Shown piece by piece: positions 8,522 to 17,856 of a stretch of 25,647 nucleotides of DNA; the stretch's first letter is position 1, and the number at the start of each line of letters is the position of its first letter. The stretch lies in NCBI GenBank assembly GCA_030560485.1, contig JAKTTS010000205.1, positions 1-25,647 of the forward strand, given 5' to 3'. Below the pieces are notes generated by a model. That model saw only the letters and a program-made list of their open reading frames with translations. It ran no database searches and was not told where the DNA came from. A program made the position numbers and the translations under genes. Origin of the DNA: Ascoidea tarda (nom. inval.) (Eukaryota; Ascomycota; Saccharomycetes; Ascoideales; Ascoideaceae).

Positions 8522-9342
8522 GTTTCATTTATAGCTTACTTAATTAAACTATTCAAGCTCGATTTGCAAGTTTAGTTAACAATTGATAATCGAACAGGAT
8601 GCAATTTCTATTACAATGATAACCTCAACTAGAAATATTCTTTGTTTACAGCTGGACTAATCCTGATTATTGCTGATTCTGCTTTTGGTGATCATTTGGT
8701 TATCAATTTTTTATGCAGTAGAAGTTCTAATGAGCTCAAGATGAGTTAGCAAAATTTTATTATTGATTTTTTAGCTAAGGATTATTATCCATTGACACCA
8801 TATTTAAAGCGAATGTTTATTCATTTAAAATTGTGACTGCTCTGGCTTTTTGAAGATTGTACTGAATATTTGCAGTCATCAGCTCCATTTTCATTTGAAA
8901 ACTTTGATCCAAAGTTTAAGCCATTTATTATCTATAATTTTGGTCAACTCACCATTTTTTGCTAAGGGCTTTAAAAAATTGTACGTCAAAACCAAACTTG
9001 TATAAAAATTCTGAACCCTGGATTTTTTGTGCTCGATTGTGTTGTATTATAAGAGAAATAAAACTTATTGGTAACATCTTTTGGCATTTTCTAAAAGATT
9101 GTAAACAGTTTTTGATTGTAAATTTAGCTAGCCAGCCAATTAGTCCCGCGTTTAATTGTATTTCTAGCAATTCTGATCACTATTATTTGAATTCTTTCGT
9201 ATTTTTCATAATAAGAAAGACTATATATGCCAACATCAATTACGCTCTTTTTTGTGATGAATGTAAAGACCCTGCCAAGAAATGGAAACAAAAAGAGAAC
9301 AGGCATAAAGAGTCGGATGTTTATTTGTCCGTCTCCATCTGA
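8522..9342 (+). pseudogene. Coding-like relic, interrupted; family uncertain
   Basis: Two overlapping plus-strand reading frames (8522 to about 8990 and 8959-9342) have protein-like composition, but together they are interrupted by several breaks, so no intact gene is present. The first frame contains IDNRTGCNFYYND and, about 25 residues later, IIADSAFGDHLVINFL. The second ends with a basic tail holding FCDECKDPAKKWK. The DxxTG...ADSxFG spacing loosely recalls DDE transposases of the piggyBac type, but this is a visual resemblance only. A decayed host gene is equally possible. It lies between STE24 and the DHA1 transporter. Confidence 0.33.
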
Positions 9343-9602
9343 ATTCTGTGTTCCGTTTTTTTTTTCCTGATAAAAATTCGGACAAAGTATGTCGTATCAG
9401 AAGATTAAAGAGCTAAAAGACTGAAATTATGTCAACAAAAGTGGTGGAAGTAAACATTTAAAGATCCTGACTTTCAATCTTATTTTGCTTCAAGTATAAA
9501 TAAACAAAAGACAGATTGTGTATAGGCATATCTTTGTACTTTCTTACTATTATTTTTTTGCACGAAAGGCATTATAATAATAGAATGGTAGACTAGTGTA
9601 AA
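9343..9602. other. Promoter region of the DHA1 transporter
   Basis: AT-rich DNA with T-runs between the relic and the transporter start. Apart from the TATA element at 9495-9502 nothing specific is recognised. Confidence 0.5.
9495..9502 (+). promoter_or_regulatory. TATA box of the DHA1 transporter gene
   Basis: TATAAATA, 101 bases upstream of the ATG at 9603, is a canonical yeast TATA element at a typical distance. TATA-containing promoters are common for regulated drug-transporter genes. Confidence 0.55.
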
Positions 9603-11222
9603 ATGATGATAGAATTAAACACAAATAAAACTACAGATATTGTTATGGCTATGACAAAGTCACCAGATAAAGATAAGAATCAAAATAAGAATCAGAACTC
9701 CAATGAATTGAAAGATAAAAATGAGAAAACTGCAACGATAGATAGTAACTTCGAACCAAAACTCAAGAAAAATCCAAATGGCAGTATCAATGAAGATATT
9801 AATGAAATATTTCCCCATACAATTTTCACAACTAAATTCAAATATTTCATAATTATTCTTTGTTCGATGTCAGGATTTTGGTCTGCAATTGCTGCACCAA
9901 TCTATTATCCCTCATTACCCAAAGTCCAAGAGACATTTGGTATATCAGAAAAGATAGCAAATATATCAGTGGTTGTATATTTTATATTCCAAGGAATCGC
10001 TCCATCGATAATTGCACCATTCGCCGATCTTTATGGCAGAAAACCGGCTATAATAGTTTGTTCATTATTATATGTTGGGGCTAATATTGGTATTGCATTA
10101 TCAAGTAATTATGGATTAATGCTATTTTTCCGATGTTTTCAAGCTACTGGAATTGCGCCAGTTATTGCTATTTGTGCTGGAATAGTTGGAGATATTACTA
10201 CAAAAGCGAATAGAGGCGGATTTATTGGGTTAACTACAGGTATTTCATTAATTGGACAAGCGACTGGTGCATTAATTGGAGGGTTAATTAGTTCGAGGTT
10301 TGGATGGAGAGCAGTTTTTTGGTTTTTATCAATTGGATGTGGATTGACAACAATTTTAAGTTTTTTGTTTTTGCCAGAGACAAAGAGAACAATAGTTGGA
10401 AATGGATCAATACCAAGTAAAAGATTAATTAATTTTAGTCCAATTTGGGCTATGCCTAGAATGCAAAAAAGGCTAACAAATGATATCGAGACACTAGAAA
10501 TTGATGACAGAGAAAATGTGTCAATGATAAAAAAATTGAGCTCGCCATTTTCGATTATTATCTTGCCAGAGATTTCATTATTTTTATTTTCTGCATCGAT
10601 TATTTTTGCGACTTGGTCTATGATGTTAACATCGATAAGCAATCTATTATCATCAAAATATGGATATTCTACATTAAAAATTGGGATATGTTTTTTACCA
10701 TCAGGAATAGGTGGATTGAGTGGATCAATTGCCAGTGGGCGATTATTGGATATTTACTATAAACGTTGCAAAAAACGATATCTTGAAAATGAAAAGACTA
10801 AAAACAATGAGGAAAAAAAAGAGTTTGATTTATTCAAAGCTAGGTTGGGGATACTATGGGTATTTGGGTTAATTGGATGCGTTAGTTTTTTGATTTATGG
10901 ATGGACTATTGGGAGTAAGAAGCATATATTGATAGTTTTAATAAGTACGTTTTTCGGTAGTTTTAGCTCTATATCACCAATATCGAGTTCTACTACATTG
11001 TTAGTTGATTTATTTCCTGAGTCTATATCGTCATCAGCATCGAGTATTAATCTTACAAGATGTTTGATGGCAGCAGGATTTGTTGCGGGATTGAGTAGTA
11101 TTATTGATAAATTGGGAGTGGGAGGATGTTTTACAATGATGAGTGGATTGTGTGTTATTGGAAATATTTGTTTTTATTGCGATGTGATATATGGACAACG
11201 ATTGCGTAGTAAACGAGAATAA
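9603..11222 (+). CDS. DHA1-family multidrug:H+ antiporter, Qdr/Aqr1-like (MFS)
   Basis: The 539-residue product has a polar, charged N-terminal tail of about 80 residues and then about twelve hydrophobic segments. SAIAAPIYYPSLP in the first segment, NISVVVYFIFQGIAPS in the second and FADLYGRKPAII (MFS motif A, with GRKP at 145-148) are the pattern of the S. cerevisiae Aqr1/Qdr1/Qdr2 group. FRCFQATGIAPVIAICAGIVGD and GLISSRFGWRAVFWF with LPETKR also match. The central charged loop and the length (542-586 in the homologues) fit. These plasma-membrane pumps export drugs, weak acids or amino acids, but the substrate cannot be read from sequence. A second Met codon follows the first, so the start could be one codon later. 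Confidence 0.93.
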   Translation: MMIELNTNKTTDIVMAMTKSPDKDKNQNKNQNSNELKDKNEKTATIDSNFEPKLKKNPNGSINEDINEIFPHTIFTTKFKYFIIILCSMSGFWSAIAAPIYYPSLPKVQETFGISEKIANISVVVYFIFQGIAPSIIAPFADLYGRKPAIIVCSLLYVGANIGIALSSNYGLMLFFRCFQATGIAPVIAICAGIVGDITTKANRGGFIGLTTGISLIGQATGALIGGLISSRFGWRAVFWFLSIGCGLTTILSFLFLPETKRTIVGNGSIPSKRLINFSPIWAMPRMQKRLTNDIETLEIDDRENVSMIKKLSSPFSIIILPEISLFLFSASIIFATWSMMLTSISNLLSSKYGYSTLKIGICFLPSGIGGLSGSIASGRLLDIYYKRCKKRYLENEKTKNNEEKKEFDLFKARLGILWVFGLIGCVSFLIYGWTIGSKKHILIVLISTFFGSFSSISPISSSTTLLVDLFPESISSSASSINLTRCLMAAGFVAGLSSIIDKLGVGGCFTMMSGLCVIGNICFYCDVIYGQRLRSKRE

Positions 11223-11493
11223 GAAGTGTTTATAAGTGGCAAATTAATTATATTATTTAGCTAATAATAAATAGCTGAATATAAGACGATAAATTATGAA
11301 ATAATTAGGTGGAAAAAAAAGAAAAAGGATAATTTGGGCAAAACCAATTTGGGCAGAGTCTAAATTACGAAAAACAGTATGTGAAAAGAGTAGATCGCGG
11401 ATATAAAATGAGGTAATCCGGAGAATGAAATCGATAATTTTCAAATGAGATCTAAATTTTTTATGACAAGATAAGAATAAAAAAGTGAAGTTT

Positions 11494-11525
<32 letters not shown>

Positions 11526-11725
11526 TTTATTTTTTTTCTTTTTTGATTTAATTCCATTGAATTTCATTAAATTGTTGAAAGATAATCATTAAAAGACAAT
11601 CATTGAAAGAAAACAATAAGAATAGGAAAAAAAAAAAGTTTCTCAATTGAATACTGTCAAACTTGCATTATTGATTTTAATTGTTGCTAAAGAAAAATAG
11701 ATTATATTATAAAACGTGAATCAAG
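11223..11725. other. Intergenic: DHA1 transporter 3' flank and CTP1 promoter
   Basis: No gene is supported. The stretch is AT-rich and carries a CTTT microsatellite (about 11496-11523) and further T- and A-runs before CTP1. A minus-strand frame across the microsatellite is only its translation. Confidence 0.65.
11496..11523. repeat. CTTT tetranucleotide microsatellite
   Basis: About seven uninterrupted CTTT units, flanked by more T-rich sequence, lie about 200 bases upstream of CTP1. It may serve as a nucleosome-excluding promoter tract. Confidence 0.85.
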
Positions 11726-12619
11726 ATGAGTAGTAAAGAGAAGGGAGCTAAAAAACCGGATCCCCTCAAATCCTTCATTGCTGGAGGAGTTGCAGGAGCA
11801 GTTGAAGGAACAGTTACATATCCATTTGAATTTGCAAAGACGCGATTACAATTGATTGACAAATCGTCCACTGTATCAAGAAATCCGTTGAAATTGATTT
11901 ATAACGTGGGTAAAACTCAGGGAATTGGAGCTTTATACGTTGGATGTCCAGCGTTTGTGGTTGGAAATACAGTAAAGGCCAGTGTTAGATTTTTGGGATT
12001 TGATAGCATTAAGAGGTTGTTGGCAGATAAGGATGGAAAGCTTTCAGGGCCCAGAGGTGTTTTAGCAGGACTAGGCGCCGGATTGTTGGAGAGTGTTGTT
12101 GCAGTCACACCATTTGAAGCCATTAAAACTGGATTGATCGACGATAAACAGGCCAAATTCCCCAAGTACCAAAATGGAATCGTTCGTGGGTCTTACAATT
12201 TGGTCAAGGACTTGGGATTGAAGGGAATATACTCAGGCATTTTGCCAGTAACTATGAGACAAGGTGCTAACCAGGCAGTGAGATTGGGATCATACAACTC
12301 GTTGAAGACCATGGCACAGAGCTTCTATGGGTTGAATCCTGCTGAACCATTGTCGAGCTCGTTGACATTTGGCATTGGGGCTTTGGCAGGAATTATCACA
12401 GTGTACACTACAATGCCCATCGACACAGTCAAGACCAGAATGCAGGCGTTAGGAGCAGACAAGTTGTACAGCAGCACCTTCAACTGCTTTGTCAAGATCT
12501 TCAAGCAGGAGGGGGTGCTCACCTTCTGGAGAGGAGCCACCCCCAGGTTGGGCAGGTTGATCTTCAGCGGCGGTATTGTCTTCACCATCTACGAGAAGAT
12601 GATCATTCTCATGGGCTAG
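11726..12619 (+). CDS. CTP1: Mitochondrial citrate transporter (SLC25 carrier)
   Basis: The 297-residue product matches Ctp1 (299 residues in S. cerevisiae). It has three repeats of the mitochondrial carrier fold, each with a PxExxK/PxDxxK-type signature: PFEFAKTRL from Pro33, PFEAIKTGL from Pro129 and PIDTVKTRM from Pro231. FIAGGVAGAVEGTVTYP at the start and LPVTMRQGANQAVR in the second repeat are typical of the citrate subtype. It exchanges citrate for other tricarboxylates, malate or phosphoenolpyruvate across the inner mitochondrial membrane. No cleavable presequence is seen, as usual for the family. The last 100 or so codons are much GC-richer than the first half. BSD2 follows on the same strand; in S. 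cerevisiae the two genes are neighbours but convergent. Confidence 0.97.
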   Translation: MSSKEKGAKKPDPLKSFIAGGVAGAVEGTVTYPFEFAKTRLQLIDKSSTVSRNPLKLIYNVGKTQGIGALYVGCPAFVVGNTVKASVRFLGFDSIKRLLADKDGKLSGPRGVLAGLGAGLLESVVAVTPFEAIKTGLIDDKQAKFPKYQNGIVRGSYNLVKDLGLKGIYSGILPVTMRQGANQAVRLGSYNSLKTMAQSFYGLNPAEPLSSSLTFGIGALAGIITVYTTMPIDTVKTRMQALGADKLYSSTFNCFVKIFKQEGVLTFWRGATPRLGRLIFSGGIVFTIYEKMIILMG

Positions 12620-12667
12620 AAGTGTTTCTACTTCCACTTCTACTTCCACCCCTTCTCGTAGCTTCCG

Positions 12668-12727
12668 TCGCGAACAGCCGTCGCGAACCGCGCCACCGAC
12701 GCCGCTCCGCCCGGAGGCTGTTCGCGA
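12668..12727. other. GC-rich perfect inverted repeat between CTP1 and BSD2
   Basis: TCGCGAACAGCC (12668-12679) is repeated in exact inverted form at 12716-12727. The 36-base loop contains a further small hairpin (CTCC/GGAG) and a second copy of TCGCGAAC. The line of sequence holding it (12661-12720) is 46/60 G+C, against an AT-rich background. It begins 49 bases after the CTP1 stop and ends about 125 bases before the BSD2 ATG. It could be a 3' processing structure of CTP1 mRNA or lie in the BSD2 leader. Confidence 0.85.
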
Positions 12728-12851
12728 AAACGACAGAAAGACGTCTCCACGAGAAACATTCCATCATCTTCCTCTCCACCACCATCTCTGCCTCTTATAT
12801 TCTTCAGCTGTCTCCAGAACCCCTTCCTCTGCCTCTACAACTTCCTCCACA

Positions 12852-13388
12852 ATGCCTGTCTACCAGAAAGTATGTATTGCTTCTATCCCACTTTCCTCAT
12901 TTTCTGCCTCCAAACGGACCCTTTTTTACTAACATTGCGCAACTCGCCTCGTTTCCCAGCTATCTTCAAACGAAAACAAAAATTCCCACTTAACTGCTCT
13001 CAACAACGATATATTGCTTCAGGACTTGGATAGTTCTGATGAAAACTTGATATTGAGCAAAAACAATGGCCGCAGTTCAAACGGTCATCGCGACACTGAC
13101 AACAGGGATGGCGATAGTATTAGTATCAATGGATCCACCTCCAACACTAATCACAGCGAAATCAACGATTCCTTTGACAAGAACCCACTATTCTCCTCTT
13201 TCTCTAAAAAGAAGAAAAAATTCATCAAGAAAAATGTCTACAATCGTCTAGACAATGATTCTGATTCTAATTCTGATTTTGGGTCTGAATCTGAGTCTGA
13301 TGATGAAAGTATAGACTTCTACTCCACGTCTTCTAACAGCGATTCTCCTAATAGCAATTCAAACCACAACTCAAACAATCTCAACCTC

Positions 13389-13419
<31 letters not shown>

Positions 13420-14462
13420 TTGATGATAGGTTAGTCAATCAGCCTGGCGACCTAAATAATCAAGAAGAAGCTGTCTTTTCTGAAGGTGCTCAACAACACC
13501 AATTTTCATCAATTCTCAACAATGCCCCAAATGACACGACCTCTTCTTCCCAACCCTCAATACATCCCAGAGAACAACAAGAATTAAACAGCAACATCCA
13601 ATCAGCTAACCAATCCTCTCAAACCACACAGCTTCAATCAGCTCCTCACCCATTCTCAAGATCCCCTCTAAAGAAATTACTAGTCAAACTCTTTCCCAAT
13701 AGGTTTAGCGCCTCTTCTTCAAACTTCATTTATGGTACTGGTGTTAACAACGACGGTGTCTTTTCCAATTTAATGGCAAAGCCCACAATAGAGCCTGAAG
13801 AAAACGATGATATTCCTCCATCATATGAAGAAGCTGCTGCTGATCAAGCTCCTCCCTATTGGGAATCGACTGTCTTATCTCCCTATGGCGATGAAGTCTT
13901 TGTTGATGGTCTACCTGTAGGAAATTTCATCAATTTTTTCTGGAATCTCATGGTTTCTTCTGCTTTCCAATTCTTGGGTTTCTTATTAACTTACCTCCTA
14001 CACACTTCACACGCCGCAAAACAAGGTTCAAGAGCTGGTTTGGGTATAACTTTTATATCCTATGGTTACTATTTAATTCCTGACTATTACAGAGATAATT
14101 TGTTTTGGTTCACAGAATCTTATTCTTCTTCCAATAAAAATCATGTCGATAGTAACGATGGCTCAATTAGTTCCGATTCAAAATTCGAACCAAACAATCC
14201 AAACAATTTCGATGTCACTAGTGATAACACCCTTAACGGCAATATAAACAATTATCATTCCAATTTAGATGACACTTTTAGTCAAGGTACCGATGATACA
14301 AATTCCTCAAATGCTGACGGTATAGATGGCGCTGACTCAACTATTTTTGCTTATGGTGTAATAGCCGTTGGTTTATTCATAATATTCAAAAGTTTGATTG
14401 ACTACCATAGAGCAAGACAAATGGAAAAAGTAATTTTACAGGCTCCAAGCAATGTTGTATAA
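12852..14462 (+). CDS. BSD2: Bsd2/Ndfip-type adaptor of Rsp5 ubiquitin ligase (spliced)
   Basis: The coding region is exon 1, 12852-12869 (MPVYQK), joined to exon 2 from 12960; the product is 506 residues. No ATG occurs in frame near the 5' end of the long second-exon frame, whereas the intron joins it to an ATG without a frame change. PPSY at residues 292-295 and PPYW at 304-307 are the WW-domain-binding motifs that recruit Rsp5. They precede two closely spaced membrane segments (NFINFFWNLMVSSAFQFLGF, then a Gly-rich one), and a third lies near the C-terminus. Bsd2 targets metal transporters and misfolded membrane proteins for vacuolar sorting. The N-terminal half is acidic and Asn/Ser-rich with a poly-Asn run near 13391-13420. 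A long Asn/Asp-rich loop separates the second and third membrane segments. Confidence 0.93.
12870..12959 (+). other. Spliceosomal intron of BSD2
   Basis: The 90-nt intron starts with GTATGT (12870-12875), has an exact TACTAAC branch box (12927-12933) preceded by a T-run, and ends in CAG at 12957-12959, with 26 bases from branch A to the AG. Both exons are in phase 0, so reading continues without shift. These are the strongest possible yeast splice signals. A very short first exon is typical of yeast intron genes. Confidence 0.93.
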
Positions 14463-15111
14463 GCAAAATATAATAATAAAAAAATAATCTATAAATACCA
14501 TTAAAGTCCCTTTAAAAATCTTACATCTTTTATTTATAATTCTTATCATATTTTCTGTCATATAATTTGTTGTATTTTTTTCTCCTCTTAATCTCTCTTT
14601 GCACAGTACTAAAGTCACTCATTATTTTTTACCTATCATATCAATATTAACTGCCTTTGATTTCATTTCTTTTTAAATGTTTACTTTAATGTTTCATTTA
14701 CCTATTTTATTTTTATTTTACTCTTACTGTTACTCTTATTAATTTTGATTTTGATCTTGATCTCAATTTACTGATTTATTTCCCTTTTATTTTTCAGGTG
14801 TATTAATTTTTTTTCAAGTTTCGTCAACTTTTTTGTCTTTTTATCTTTTTATCTTTTTGTCTTTTTGTCTTTTTGTTTTTTTATTTCTAGTATTTTATAT
14901 TATTTTTATAATATTTTTCACATTTTTAATATAGATTACATAATGATTTATGTTATGATTGTTTTATCGTATAGTAAATTTTTATAGAATAGGAATAGAA
15001 AAGTTTTTTAGAATATCGTATTTATAAGAAGAATAATTCAGTTACCAATTAAACAGCAAGAAAAAAAATGCCTATTTTCAAATATGCAATTAGTTTTATC
15101 TTAAAATTAAC
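14463..15111. other. Convergent intergenic region between BSD2 and AIM45
   Basis: About 650 bases of very AT-rich DNA receive the 3' ends of two convergent genes. It contains a TCTTTTTR-type 8-mer tract (14834-14880) and many T-runs. No gene or structured RNA is recognised. Confidence 0.65.
14834..14880. repeat. 8-bp pyrimidine tandem repeat
   Basis: Five to six copies of a unit close to GTCTTTTT or ATCTTTTT run in tandem between the convergent BSD2 and AIM45 3' ends. Confidence 0.7.
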
Positions 15112-16182
15112 TCATTTCTTTAAAGCATTAACCTTTTCAGTCAATTCAGGCAAAATTTCAAATAAATCACCTACTAATCCATAATCAGCAATTTTATAAA
15201 TTGGCTCATCTTCTAGTTTGTTTATTGCAACAATAGTTTTAGAATCTTTCATACCAGCCAAGTGTTGAATCGCGCCCGAAATACCAATGGCAAAATACAA
15301 ATCTGGAGCAATAACTTTACCTGTTTGACCAACTTGTAAAGAATTATCAACAAAACCAGCATCAACGGCTGCTCTTGATGCACCCACAGCTGCATTAAAA
15401 GCCCTTGCTAATGGATCGATTAATTTATCAAAATTTTCTTTTGATTTCAAACCTCTACCTCCAGATACAACAACCTTTGCAGAACTTAAATCAGGTCTTT
15501 CAGATTTAGTTAGTGATTCAGATACCCAAGTAATCTTGTTATCATTACTACTAGTGATATCGGAATCATTTATTGACAACTCTTCAATAGCAATGGAATT
15601 ATTGATTGATGAATCTGATGGGATTTGAGAAAAAGCGGAAGATCGAATTGTTGATAAGATTAATCTATCGCTTGATTCAACGGTTGCTATAGCATTTCCA
15701 GCATAAATTGGTCTAATAAAAGTCTTTAAATCTTTTATATTAATAATATCAGAAATTGGCTGAACATCTAATAAAGCAGCGACTCTTGGAATAATATTTT
15801 TACCAATTGATGAACTATTAGCGAAAAAATGAGTAATTTCATTTTTAGAATCATTAATCAAATTTGTTAAAATATTGGAAATGTTTTCAGCTAATAAATG
15901 ATCAAATTTTGAATTTTCATTATAAAGAATTTTAGAGATTTTTAAATTGGATGAATTTAATTCTAAAATTTTGAACTCATTTTCAGATATTTTTTTGGCA
16001 TCAGAACCAAGGACTAAACAAGTTATTGGCTGGTTTAGCTTAGAGGCAGCATTAAGGGTGGATAATGAAGCAGGAGATATTTTTGACCCATTGGTCTCAA
16101 TAAGAGTTAGAGTTGAAGCAAAACATTTCGAGGAAAAGATTGGGCTTCTTCTGGGAAAAGCTCTGGCTGAAACTTTGAACAT
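15112..16182 (-). CDS. AIM45: Electron transfer flavoprotein alpha subunit, mitochondrial
   Basis: The 356-residue product starts with an Arg- and Ser-rich presequence (MFKVSARAFPRRSPIFSSK), then TLTLIE, the usual first strand of ETF-alpha. The C-terminal FAD-binding domain is clear: VVVSGGRGLKSKENF, the alpha-subunit signature VGQTGKVIAPDLYFAIGISG (from residue 284), HLAGMKDSKTIVAINK and the closing ADYGLVGDLFEILPEL. ETF-alpha pairs with ETF-beta in the matrix and passes electrons from flavin dehydrogenases towards the quinone pool. Length equals the family norm (344 in S. cerevisiae). It shares a 354-base divergent promoter with MRPS9, another mitochondrial gene. Confidence 0.97.
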   Translation of the reverse strand: MFKVSARAFPRRSPIFSSKCFASTLTLIETNGSKISPASLSTLNAASKLNQPITCLVLGSDAKKISENEFKILELNSSNLKISKILYNENSKFDHLLAENISNILTNLINDSKNEITHFFANSSSIGKNIIPRVAALLDVQPISDIINIKDLKTFIRPIYAGNAIATVESSDRLILSTIRSSAFSQIPSDSSINNSIAIEELSINDSDITSSNDNKITWVSESLTKSERPDLSSAKVVVSGGRGLKSKENFDKLIDPLARAFNAAVGASRAAVDAGFVDNSLQVGQTGKVIAPDLYFAIGISGAIQHLAGMKDSKTIVAINKLEDEPIYKIADYGLVGDLFEILPELTEKVNALKK

Positions 16183-16536
16183 GGCAGTTTATGAGTATAT
16201 ATTAGGGAGATAGAAATCTAGACAACAGTTTCTAATGGCTCAAGTAATTTCACTGGTTCTGCTAATGTAGCCGCTTTAGCTGCTTGTGCTGCTTGTGCTT
16301 CTCGTGCTGAATTTGCTGAATCTACTGATTTTGATGAACAAAACGAAAAAACTCCAAAAATTCACCCCCAGCGCCTAATTTTTCGATTCGCATCGCTGAC
16401 CCTCGGGATCAGTCGGAAGTGTGTGTATCACGCATATGTCATCTGATATACCGGAAGTGTTTTTCAGCTGTGTTTTGAATGGTTGAAAAGGCGAGAGAAG
16501 GATTTGGAGAAGTTGGTGACAAATTTTGAGCATACG
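16183..16536. other. Divergent promoter shared by AIM45 and MRPS9
   Basis: No gene with a start codon is seen. The AIM45 side has an imperfect GCTGCTTGTGCT trinucleotide-like tract (16271-16320). The middle (16370-16450) is GC-richer than its surroundings and may hold the activator sites. A plus-strand frame with Ala-rich translation is open here but lacks an ATG. Confidence 0.6.
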
Positions 16537-17616
16537 ATGATGATGATCAGACCAGTGGGAGGCGTTGCTCTTAGAACGTTGAACAGAGCTTCTTTTCGAT
16601 GTGGATTTTCCAGTTTTGCTGCTGCTAGACAGGAGGTGGATGATTTTGATCTCGATTTCGATGCCAATGCAAACCTATACAGCTCATTTCGAAAGAAATC
16701 CTTGACTGCCAGCACCAGCACCAGCATCATCAATGACGACCTCTCTCTTTCGTTAAATTCTGTGCCTAATTATGAGGTGAAGAACTCTTTGTTGTCTTGG
16801 ACAATCACTCCTCCTACTCGTAGAGATAATAGAAGAAGACAGCAGTCTCTAGAGTCGAGTGAAGACGACGGATTATTGAAAGTTGTTCCAACTTTGAAAA
16901 CTTTTTATTCGCAAAATCCTTTACATGAAAATAATATGGATATTTTAACTGCATTACAAAGAAAATACTGCAATTTACCTAGAGCAAAGGAGAGAAAGCC
17001 GGTCAAGTGGTTAGAAAGGAAAGATTATGTTTTAATTGGTGGTGATACAAGATTAACAGATCGTCAATTTTTACAATTAAACTTATTATTGCATCGATTA
17101 AATTCGATCGATGAAAACTTAAAAACGCAAGAATTGATTAATAATTTAAAACAATTTGAGAAAAAATCCGATTCAAAGCTTTTACCAAAGAAATCATTGT
17201 TAAAACCTTTAAATGAATTTGGTGCTGCTGTTACTATAGGTAGAAGAAAATCTTCATCTGCAAAGGCTTATGTTGTTAGAGTTCGTGATGGTGAAGCTGG
17301 TAAGATTATGATTAATGGGCAATCATTAAATACTTATTTCCCTAAATTATTCCACAAAGCGTCTGTAGTCTATCCATTAGAAGTTGTCAATGCACAAAAA
17401 GATTATAATATTTGGGTTATAGCTTATGGTGGTGGACAAACTGGACAAGCTGATGCCATAAAACTTGCCATTACCAAGGCTTTAATCATTCATAATCCTC
17501 TATTAAAGGCTAGATTAAGAAAGGCTAAATGTGTTACAAGAGATGCAAGAATAGTTGAAAGAAAGAAACCAGGTAAACTTAAAGCAAGAAAAGCACCAAC
17601 TTGGGTTAAACGTTAG
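16537..17616 (+). CDS. MRPS9: Mitochondrial small-subunit ribosomal protein uS9m
   Basis: The 359-residue product starts at the first of three consecutive ATG codons (16537). The frame is open 18 codons further upstream but without an ATG. A basic, Ser/Ala-rich N-terminus (FSSFAAAR near residue 30) is a likely import sequence. The C-terminal third is the universal S9 domain: GRRKSSSAKAYV, GKIMINGQSLNTYFP, YGGGQTGQADAIKLAITKAL and the basic tail ending ERKKPGKLKARKAPTWVKR. That tail reaches the P-site tRNA in bacterial ribosomes. The long segment before the S9 domain is the mitochondria-specific extension seen in yeast Mrps9 (278 residues, so this copy is longer). Confidence 0.96.
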   Translation: MMMIRPVGGVALRTLNRASFRCGFSSFAAARQEVDDFDLDFDANANLYSSFRKKSLTASTSTSIINDDLSLSLNSVPNYEVKNSLLSWTITPPTRRDNRRRQQSLESSEDDGLLKVVPTLKTFYSQNPLHENNMDILTALQRKYCNLPRAKERKPVKWLERKDYVLIGGDTRLTDRQFLQLNLLLHRLNSIDENLKTQELINNLKQFEKKSDSKLLPKKSLLKPLNEFGAAVTIGRRKSSSAKAYVVRVRDGEAGKIMINGQSLNTYFPKLFHKASVVYPLEVVNAQKDYNIWVIAYGGGQTGQADAIKLAITKALIIHNPLLKARLRKAKCVTRDARIVERKKPGKLKARKAPTWVKR

Positions 17617-17856
17617 AAAAATCCAGTATTATATTATCAATAATATTAATCAAAATTCAATTGTTATTTTTGTTTTTTTCTAGTTTTTTTATTGTTTTTT
17701 TAAAAAAAAATTTCTTTTTCTTTTTCTTTTTCTTTTTCTTTTCTTTTCTTTTTTTTTCTTTTATCATGGTTCATTACTTTATTATTATTTCATATTTTGC
17801 CTGTAAAATTAATTATAAATAAAAATAATAAAAGGAGTTCTTGTATATAAGCATAT
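17617..17856. repeat. Convergent 3' flank with CTTTTT repeat
   Basis: Between the MRPS9 and LYR-gene stops lies AT-rich DNA with a TTTTTC/TTTTC repeat (about 17711-17762). No gene is present. The tract probably contributes to 3' end formation of the convergent pair. Confidence 0.7.

Noticed and set aside
16210-16446. Ala-rich plus-strand frame in the AIM45-MRPS9 divergent promoter
   Set aside because: It has no ATG and its Ala-rich part is the translation of an imperfect GCTTGT/GCTGCT tract.
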